Source: Adiantum capillus-veneris
Taxonomy: Eukaryota; Streptophyta; Polypodiopsida; Polypodiales; Pteridaceae
Assembly: GCA_014529385.2 (NCBI GenBank)
Contig: CM043942.1
Coordinates: forward strand, 9,240,001-9,304,000
Direction: 5' to 3'
Length of the DNA: 64,000 nucleotides
Under the pieces are notes generated by a model. That model was not told where the DNA came from, made no database searches, and saw only the letters and a program-made list of their open reading frames with translations. The position numbers and the translations under genes are program-made. Shown here one piece after another: positions 57,244 to 64,000 of the stretch. Position 1 is the stretch's first letter. The number at the start of each line of letters is the position of its first letter.

Positions 57244-57850
57244 CGACTTGTATCTGCAATCATCCACCAGTATTGTGTTGCTAGCATCAAATTTGGGGTG
57301 TCTTGCCCACACTGTCCATAGGTTCTTCACAAAAACAGGCTTGTTGGCAGTACTTTGCCGCCAGGTCTCACAGTCTTCTTGTGATAGTATATATGCCATG
57401 CCATAAAGATGGTTAGAAGTCTGAGTAGCTTAACATCTAAAGCACTCAAGGCATTGTTACTTGCAAAATACTTCTACCTCACATGCTCGGTGAAGCAAGC
57501 GTTCAACATATTCATCATTTTTTGCCTTCTACAGTAGGACCACACAATTATATTGGCTTTCTTAAGATTTTGTATGAACTCGTCAGCATCTGGCCTTACA
57601 CAACAAACCAGCGAGCTATTGAGATGGACGATCTGTGGTTGGTGCTCATCCGCCAAAACCCAAAGGCCTTTTGGTAGCTTTGTGTAGCTTGTCAATAAGA
57701 CCCCATTAAGGTCAACCACAATCAGTCTCGGCGGGCTAGGTTTAGCGGCCAGATCAACCGCAAGTGTTGTGTTTGGTTGTGTCTCATCTTGCCACCAAGA
57801 TCTTACTACAATACCAACAGTCCAAATGAGTGGTGGCAAATATATAATGC
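57202..57850 (-). pseudogene. FCP1/NIF-type (HAD) phosphatase-like protein
   Basis: Minus-strand reading: PSPPRLIVVDLNGVLLTSYT (the HAD motif-I region), then VRPDADEFIQNLKKANIIVWSY (motif II area). After an intron-like gap (57474-57400) come KPVFVKNLWTVWARHPKFDASN and TILVDDCRYKSLKN (motif III with DD). This is the block order of FCP1/NLI-interacting-factor phosphatases, which dephosphorylate proteins such as the RNA polymerase II tail. Motif I reads D-L-N instead of D-x-D: the nucleophile Asp is present but the second Asp is Asn, so activity is doubtful. The tail after KSLKN is replaced by sequence antisense to the acidic gene. It could be a captured host-gene fragment. Confidence 0.65.
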
Positions 57851-57889
57851 AAACATTATATGAAAAATAGAGCACCACTATGACACAAG

Positions 57890-58325
57890 AAGTACAAAAT
57901 TTGATATGGTACTGTATAGAATTTGATACTGTATTGTACCAAAGTTGATACTATACAATACCAAAGTACCAAATTGGGTACTATACAGTATCATATTGTG
58001 GTACAATATTGCACAGTAGAAGTGTAACATTGGAAAACTGATTTATACTATACAGTATCATACTCTGGTACAAATTGCACATTAGAAGACTGCATTGTAG
58101 AAAACTGCTTAGTAACATTGGAAAACTGCATTGTACTATACAGTACCAAATCTGTACTGTGTGTATCTGGGTGTTACACAGTACCTGATTTGGTACTCAC
58201 AGTACCAACTTTTGGTACTTCCAAAGTACCAAATTGCCTGTTTACTTGAATTGAATTGTCTTCTTTTTGAGTGTTGTCTAGTAGTTTCTAGTCTAAAAGC
58301 AACTTTTTTAAGATCCCTGATATAG
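57890..58325. repeat. GTAC-rich minisatellite, left array
   Basis: Dense GGTACTATACAGTACCAAA-type words in both orientations with short unique parts (TGTAACATTGGAAAACTG recurs). Related to the arrays in 59630-59745 and 61380-62480. Confidence 0.8.
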
Positions 58326-58654
58326 GTGTTAATACAATGGTATCAGTAGGTACCAGTACTATCTGCATGTTACACAGTACCTGCTTTGGTACTGGTACTC
58401 ACAGTACCAACTATTTGCTCTATGTTATTGGTACTGTTAAGATTGTGTTACAGTACCCAGTTTGGTAGTCTACAGTACCCAGTTTGGTAGTCTATAGTAC
58501 CAATATTGTTTGCCAAGGTCCCTTCACCACCATTAATAAAGATATTCCTTTCAGTATATCATTTTCTCTCTCATACATTTCAATTATATACTTATCATTC
58601 TCACATATGGCACAAAGATCCCTTCACTCCCCTATTTTTCACATGGTATCAGAG
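58326..58654 (+). repeat. copia-type LTR and primer-binding site
   Basis: A PBS, TGGTATCAGAG (58644-58654), complementary to initiator tRNA-Met and characteristic of copia elements, follows a CA end (TTTTTCACA). A plausible start is TGTTAATACA at 58326, giving an LTR of 318 bp. The LTR carries GTAC minisatellite words itself (58350-58500). A second copy of the sequence after the PBS (TTGGAGACCCTG and GCATACTTGTATTTGG) occurs near 58880. Confidence 0.55.
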
Positions 58655-59004
58655 TGAAGGGAAAGTTTTTAGAGAGTAAAGGGTAATTGGAGACCCTGTT
58701 GTGCATACTTGTATTTGGTAGCCTAGGGTTGCATCTTGGATCCATGGTCTTGTGATTATGCAAAGTTGGCTAAAGTACCAAATTTTGGTACTTCTTGTCA
58801 TTATTTTGGTATTGATTAGCACCCTTTTGGTACTGGTTAGTATTATTTTAGTTCAGGTTAGGGGCAAGTCTTAAGAGACAATCAGTGATTGGAGACCCTG
58901 CTATGCATACTTGTATTTGGAAGTGAAGGATAGAAAGAACAACAGTAAACCATGAGGACAAAAAGATATATTTTGACCAAGAGGAAAAGCATGGACTTGC
59001 CCAC

Positions 59005-59322
59005 TTAGGGGTTTTGGCATTGTGTAACTTCAAGTATCATGGATGCACAATCATCACTAGCATCATCATCATATGGCATGCTATTGTATATGTTCTCATA
59101 TACTTCAGCAAATAACTTGAACTGATTAGGGACTCCAACAATAGGCACCATCGGGAAATGTATGGCCCTCACAAGATGTGAGTAGATCATGACTACAGGT
59201 GTCGGATCCAGTAAGCTATATGTATCAACTTTTCCTTGGATTTGGCCATAGTAGAAACCTTCAACAACCTTCCCGCCTCTAACAATCTTGTTATGCCACA
59301 TATCCTTTTGCGATCTCACCAT
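59005..59322 (-). pseudogene. unrecognised minus-strand exon-like segment
   Basis: 105 codons open, with GGKVVEGFYYGQIQGKVDTYS, VPIVGVPNQFKLFAEVYENI and an acidic DDDASDD stretch. It lies downstream of the transposase-like gene in the same direction and may be its last exon or a separate gene. No domain known. Confidence 0.35.
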
Positions 59323-59329
59323 CCAACTG

Positions 59330-59524
59330 CTTCATGCATTTGATAAGGTAGAAGTCCCAAAAGTGCACAGTACTGACGGGAGTGCGGATCCTGAAGTTGA
59401 AGATGTTGTGCAAAAGATGTCAGGTGATTCCACTGATTCGGTGACCCCGTCAGAGCTTTTTAGTCTGCAAAGAAAGAAGCGCAACCATGCCCGTGACCAG
59501 TTTTCTCGTGCATGCAAGCTGTAG
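59330..59524 (+). other. plus-strand exon-like segment
   Basis: The plus strand reads VEVPKVHSTDGSADPEVEDV, then SVTPSELFSLQRKKRNHARD and a TAG. It has an exon-like composition with Ser/Asp/Lys. No partner exon was found. Confidence 0.3.
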
Positions 59525-59629
59525 CCCTTCTCATATGCTTATGTATTTTGCACAATTGTGCTTTTTATTCTACTCAGTACAATCAACTTGTGTCCTTTGT
59601 CTTTCATCAGTTGTGTTCCAATGTAACTG

Positions 59630-59745
59630 TCACTATGGTACAATACAATTTTCCAATGTTACTGCTCACTATGGTACAATGCACTTTTCCAATGTTACAC
59701 TGCTACAGTGCAATACAATACCCAATTTGGTACCGTATGCTACTT
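59630..59745. repeat. GTAC-rich minisatellite, middle array
   Basis: TATGGTACAAT-type words with TTTTCCAATGTTAC occur twice, then a GCAATACAATACCCAATTTGG word. Shared with the arrays at 57890 and 61380. Confidence 0.7.
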
Positions 59746-59876
59746 TGACTGCAAAGTTATCCCCAATGGATAGCATTTCACATAACATTTCAGGGCTTCC
59801 TTCATATGGCAGGTTAGAAACTTGGCTCATCGGCACAAAATCCGAATATTTGTCATCCTCCTCATCAACCTCTTCA

Positions 59877-61057
59877 TCAATACCTTCCTGTATTTACAGA
59901 CTCCGGCGGTGGTTTGATGGAAACATATATCCATTCTTCTATGTGTAGTCTATTTTTGCATCTTCTCCATAGCCCACTCATACATGGATAACAGAAGCCT
60001 GAAAGGGATCGAAAGCGCATAGCGCACGGGTTGTCCTTTGAATATCCATCAGCACAATGAAATGAGCGGGAGCCCACAATGCGCTCATAGTCCCATTCAA
60101 GGTCGCGTTGCACATCATCCACACCAATAAGCTAGAAGGCTCTCTGTGTAATACACCTGTTAGACTGATCTCTTGGCTAAAATGTTGTGTTCAAAAAGTT
60201 CACCACATCAGCCGCACACTTCATAGGCCAACCATCTGGTTTCAATTTCTCATGTGTCAAGGTTCTCTTGATGACTGCCCCTGCCCCATCATGCTCTCCT
60301 TTTCCATGCCCGTATGCTGAGAAGTTATGCATCATGTGCAAGCCTGTCTTCTAATAATACCTGGCCACAAAATAGTAAGGTCTACGAGCTTTGAATTCTG
60401 AAGTGCACCATCTGACCACACCCAATGGTGCTGTAAACAATGTCCTTGTTGTTTCAGCCACCTGTCATGAAGCAAGATACAATGTTGTACAAACAATGTA
60501 TCATGCTGCTTGTCATTGGATATGTAAAAGTGCAATGTCTGTTGAGCACCACCTGTTGCATTTCTTACATAAGTGATGTGCACAAGTATTGTGACTTGGG
60601 TAGACCACCAATGCATTGACTGAATCTCATCCTGAATTTTAAAAGAATAATTCTCTACAAAGTCAATAACTGATACAATGACATTGCTAGGAAACTTGAG
60701 CAAACAATCCTTGAATTTTTTGGCTTTCCAATAAAAGACAAAGTTGTGCTTGATGAAGCCTGTGAGGTGGGCTGAAAATAGTCTAAGAAAAGCAGCACTT
60801 TTCATCCATTGCACAATCAAGTCCTTTCTCTTCTTCTCACTCCCACTTGCATCAAGTTGTCATGTTCCAACATCCATGAAGACCTTCACAGACACCTCCT
60901 TGCTATCCTCTACTATCTCATCTGGACAAAATGTCAACTTCCTACACCACATTGGAAGCACTCCCCCATCAAGCATTTCTTGGCATAGTATTCACTATCT
61001 CTTGGCCTTGGGCACATGATGGATTCCCACATACTAGTGATGTGCTGACATACTACC
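59877..61057 (-). pseudogene. transposase-like gene, catalytic and C-terminal exon
   Basis: Minus-strand reading from 61057 contains a Cys pair in CLMGECFQCG (about 60970), then KFPSNVIVSVIDFVENYSFK and DEIQSMHWWSTQVTILVHIT (60740-60570). Next come VWSDGALQNSK (about 60410), HNFSAYGHGKGEHDGAGAVI (about 60310) and RDLEWDYERIVGSR and CYPCMSGLWRRC (60110-59940). The spaced Asp in IDFVENYS, Asp in WSDG and HGKG-x3-G-A-G pattern are those of an uncharacterised transposase-like protein family known from animal and other genomes. This link is from memory of the motif pattern and no database was consulted. Stops and frameshifts are present (e.g. near 60350 and 60175). Confidence 0.5.
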
Positions 61058-61325
61058 TAGTTTTCAAAACACTCTCCTATATCATCACTTCTACAACACA
61101 CGGAGAAATTGCAAAGGTGCCCTTGCCCATGATGCCCAAACTTGTTTTGATGCATCTGATTAAAAGCCTCTTTGAAATAGAGTATCTGCACATGGGATAC
61201 ACAGCAGCAGGTATGCCGCTCTTTCAACTTCCGAACAAAGTATGGTTTTAATGCCTCAAAGCATCTAAGAGACACGACCACTGTAGGGTGAGTCCTCTTG
61301 AATCTTTGGTATAGCTCTACCTGTG
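61057..61325 (-). pseudogene. transposase-like gene, Cys-rich exon
   Basis: Starts after an acceptor (GGTTCCACAG, minus strand, about 61326) and reads VELYQRFKRTHPTVVVSLRC, FEALKPYFVRKLKERHTCCC and later GHHGQGHLC...CC. The spacing of Cys and His suggests a zinc-binding region just before the catalytic exon. It ends in TGA. It is separated from the next exon upstream by a 1.2-kb intron made of minisatellite. Confidence 0.5.
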
Positions 61326-61379
61326 GAACCAATACAATAAGAGTTAGAAAATTCCAATCTCATGCAAATGGTAAAATGC

Positions 61380-62480
61380 CACTAATGTGCAGCAGTACCA
61401 AAATTGGTTGTATACAGTACCAAAGAATGTATTGTAGAACCGAAATTGGATGTACACACTACCAAAGCTTGTACTGTAGTACCAAAATAGGTTGTAAACA
61501 GTACCAAAGTTAGTACTATAGAATCAAAATTGGATGTAAAGAGTACCAAAGATTGTACTGTAGAACCAAAACTGGTTGTAAACAATCCCAAAGATAGTAA
61601 TGTACCAAAATTGGATGTAAAAAGTACCAAAGATTGAATTGAATGTAAATAGTACCAAAAATACTTTTGTAGAACAAAAATTGGATGTAAACAGTACCAA
61701 AGATAGTATTGTAGAACCAAAATTGGATATAAACAATACCAATTTTAGTAATGTAGAACCAAAATTGGATGTAAACAGTACCAAATTTTGTACTGTAGAA
61801 CCAAAATTGGTTGTAAACAATACCAAAGATAGTACTGTAGAACCCAAATTGGTTGTAAGAAGTACCGAAGATTGTACTATCTATCTGCTTTTGACTCATT
61901 TTAGAATTGTTTGTAGAAGAGTACCCATATGGAAACTTTGCAAATGCTTTGGTGATAAACAAGAATGTTTTGATACTATACAGGGAATAGTTTTGGTACT
62001 GCACAAAGACTTTGGTACTACACAAGTATGCTTTGGTAAAATAGAGTGAGACTTTGGTACTACACAAGTATGCTTTGGTAAAATAGAGTGAGGCTTTGGT
62101 ACTAAAGATTGAGGCTTTGGTGCCTGTAGGGACGGAAAAGGTACTATACAGAGGCTTTGGTAGTGTACAGATAAGCTTTGGAATCACTAGTATGCAGCAG
62201 ACTACCAAATTTGGTACTGCACAGGGGCTTTGGTTCTTAACAATATAGCTTTGGAACTACATAGGAGTGCATTGGTACTGTATATAACCTTTGTAAGGTA
62301 TTGTATACCACCACTACCATATAGCAGACTACCAAATTTGGTACTGCAAAAGGGCTTTGGTTCTATAAAGGATAGCTCTGGAACCACCCAGGAATGCACT
62401 GGTTCTGTATACAACCTTTGTAAGGTACTGTATACCACCACTACCATATAGAAGACCACCAAATTTGGTAATGTATTGAC
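61380..62480. repeat. 42-bp GTAC-rich minisatellite in the intron of the transposase-like gene
   Basis: From 61390 to 61875 about 12 units of about 42 bases (CAGTACCAAAG, then TTGTACTGTAGAACC, then AAAATTGGATGTAAA). From 61970 to 62480 there are looser TTTGGTACTACACAAG and CTTTGGTACTGTATA units, including a duplicated block (62217-62335 and 62333-62465). The period is a multiple of three and has few stops, so frames of 100-230 codons run through on both strands. They are probably repeat products. Confidence 0.9.
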
Positions 62481-62534
62481 CAAATCAGCCTTAAGAATCA
62501 CCAAATAAATTACAATTGCTAAGATTTGTTGGTA

Positions 62535-62928
62535 CCTGAGAGTCATCGAGTAGATGCACAGGATGTTTGACAACACTTTTCCTTCCAATTCTCCTCTTAC
62601 ATATGTCCTTCTTGTTTGGTGAAACTCTGGTTTCTGATGTCCAAAAGGCATAGACCAAATCTCTTGTTTCATTAGTGATAATGGTTCCTTTTGGAAATTG
62701 TCTCTCATAAGCACTCAATGGAAACACTTCATCCTCATCTTTATTCTCCAACCTTGAAGTTGCAGCAGCTATATTCCTTCGATGGACACCCAGGACACTA
62801 GCAATTTTGGATTGCTTTAGTGAGGCTACACTTGTACTATTGTTCAAGATCATCGTCAAAGAGGTTCTCTTAACAAAAAGCTCACTTGCTGAGTGCGGGA
62901 CCTTAATTTGGGCCAAAGTGTTGGGCAC
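62535..62928 (-). pseudogene. transposase-like gene, second exon
   Basis: Follows an acceptor (TTCTATCAG, about 62940) and ends at a GTACC donor (62534) with LLDDSQ. It reads VPHSASELFVKRTSLTMILN, LKQSKIASVLGVHRRNIAAA (a helix-turn-helix-like segment), FPKGTIITNETRDLVYAFW and SPNKKDICKRRIGRKSVVKH. No stop in 131 codons. It would be the DNA-binding part of the protein. Confidence 0.5.
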
Positions 62929-62964
62929 ACCTGATAGAACGGTGTCTTCGACATTGTTGAAATT

Positions 62965-63330
62965 TTATTTTTGCAGCTCAAAAAATGTATGTTGGTCCAA
63001 TAGTTGCTGAAATTTCCTTTTGCTCATTCCTTGACAGCCCGAGTGTTTGCTTGTGCCAACATCATGCAACTGCTGCACAAATATTCTTCCTTGACCTGGC
63101 TTTTGGTAATCCAAGTGCAAAAGAAGGATGGCGTTCTTTCCTTCTCTGTTCGCGTTTCTTTGCAGCCCAATAATCACAAAAAAAGCTTGATTAGTGACAC
63201 ATGTCTCAATGGAGCTGACAATGGGATGGTTTTGTCTCTGTTCATCCATGCGTGATTCCTCCTCATCCACCTCGTCAAAAGAGAGTAGTTGTGAGTCACC
63301 CAAGCAATAAACTCTTGTAGTATTGTCCAT
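62965..63330 (-). pseudogene. transposase-like gene, first exon
   Basis: ATG 63330 (MDNTTRVYCLGDSQLLSFDE). It continues with EEESRMDEQRQNHPIVSSIE, GKNAILLLHLDYQKPGQGRI and QGMSKRKFQQLLDQHTFFEL and ends at a TAA 62965. It has no domain. The following intron would run to about 62941. The start lies just downstream of a (CA)n tract and GA repeats. Confidence 0.45.
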
Positions 63331-63340
63331 TGGCAAGGAG

Positions 63341-63342
<2 letters not shown>

Positions 63343-63380
<38 letters not shown>
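63343..63380. repeat. (CA)n microsatellite
   Basis: About 19 CA repeats just upstream of the transposase-like first exon (minus strand). Confidence 0.95.
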
Positions 63381-63383
<3 letters not shown>

Positions 63384-63439
63384 ATGTAGCAGTGGTAGCT
63401 AAACATCAAGTAAAACCAAGGTTTCGTGTGCATCTTTCT

Positions 63440-63445
<6 letters not shown>

Positions 63446-63509
<64 letters not shown>

Positions 63510-63547
63510 TGTAGTGGTGGTTGGTCAACCAAGGCTCAGCTTGCTGG

Positions 63548-63614
<67 letters not shown>

Positions 63615-63673
63615 CAGCCCAAGTTTGTTGGCTATGGAGCACGGAAGGTGCACAGGAGCAACACAACTGTGTG

Positions 63674-63756
<83 letters not shown>

Positions 63757-63817
63757 CAGCCCAATTTTGTTGGCTATGGAGCACGGAAGGTGCACAGGAG
63801 CAACACAACTGTGTGTG

Positions 63818-63916
<99 letters not shown>

Positions 63917-64000
63917 CAGCCCAAGTTTGTTGGCTATGGAGCACGGAAGGTGCACAGGAGCAACACAACTGTGTGTGGAGAGAGAGAGAGAGAGAGAGAG
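63446..64000. repeat. (GA)n blocks alternating with a conserved spacer
   Basis: (GA)n tracts of 50-110 bases alternate with GAAAGAGAGAGCAGCCCAA, then TTTGTTGGCTATGGAGCACG, then GAAGGTGCACAGGAGCAAC and ACAACTGTGTGTGG. The spacer is present at about 63603-63677, 63747-63820 and 63907-63980 with one or two differences. The array runs out of the window. The long Leu/Ser frames are artefacts. Confidence 0.95.

Noticed and set aside
63296-63968. Leu/Ser-rich proteins of 60-170 codons
   Set aside because: All are translations of (GA)n/(CT)n tracts; no unique coding sequence.

Overview
The window looks like a repeat-dominated stretch of a large nuclear land-plant genome. Evidence seen directly: Ty3/gypsy, Ty1/copia and LINE relics nested in one another, two CACTA (En/Spm) DNA transposons with a plant-type TNP2 transposase (DUF4216 and DUF4218 regions), primer-binding sites for tRNA-Asp and initiator tRNA-Met, GT-AG introns, and long (GA)n, (TG)n and AT-rich tracts. 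No bacterial or organellar gene organisation is seen, and no rRNA, tRNA or CRISPR array was recognised. A non-seed plant (fern or lycophyte) or gymnosperm is an inference only; no conserved single-copy host gene is present to test it.

Layout. 1-4165: a decayed Ty3/gypsy pol (+) with protease, reverse transcriptase, RNase H and two successive zinc-finger/integrase starts. It is cut by an LTR (4166-5054) belonging to a minus-strand element whose gag-like/coiled-coil coding region (5113-6274 and 13128-13490) is itself split by a nearly full-length LINE (6275-13127, 13-bp target duplication). 14470-15320: CCHC gag-like scraps (-). 15575-20870: CACTA element 1 (-), with a terminus, an ACCATA-rich subterminal array, a Transposase_24-like region and TNP2. 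21119-21965: microsatellite and a LINE-like 3' tail. 21966-25192: leader, tRNA-Asp PBS and LTR of a minus-strand retrotransposon, carrying a regular array of palindromes. 25240-26938: gag-protease of another gypsy element (-). 28395-30311: a plus-strand gypsy protease region. 30312-36087: mostly degraded non-coding DNA with an LTR-like fragment and one orphan ORF. 36088-39849: CACTA element 2 (-), with a copia fragment inside it, cut by an LTR (39850-40761) of the same family as 24181-25192 but in opposite orientation. 43657-49404: PPT, LTR with TATA box and a 2.35-kb tandem duplication. 49430-51819: a degenerate minisatellite, then a copia RNase H end and its 228-bp 3' LTR. 51820-54660: AT-rich repeats holding a TTAA-flanked 1.3-kb inverted-repeat transposon. 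55189-64000: gene-like territory with split genes: an acidic protein (+), an FCP1/NIF-type phosphatase-like protein (-) and a multi-exon transposase-like gene (-), whose introns are filled with GTAC-rich minisatellites.

How the parts relate. Almost every coding region belongs to a mobile element, and nearly all carry premature stops or frameshifts, so they are relics. The nesting order can be read: gypsy pol is older than the gag-like LTR element, which is older than the LINE; CACTA 2 is older than the LTR element at 39850. The most notable signals are the LINE whose premature stops are nearly all TAG where CAG is expected, the roughly 290-bp spaced palindrome array shared by two oppositely oriented retrotransposon leaders, the TTAA-flanked element, the tandem zinc-finger/integrase arrangement, and the transposase-like/phosphatase-like gene cluster at the right end.
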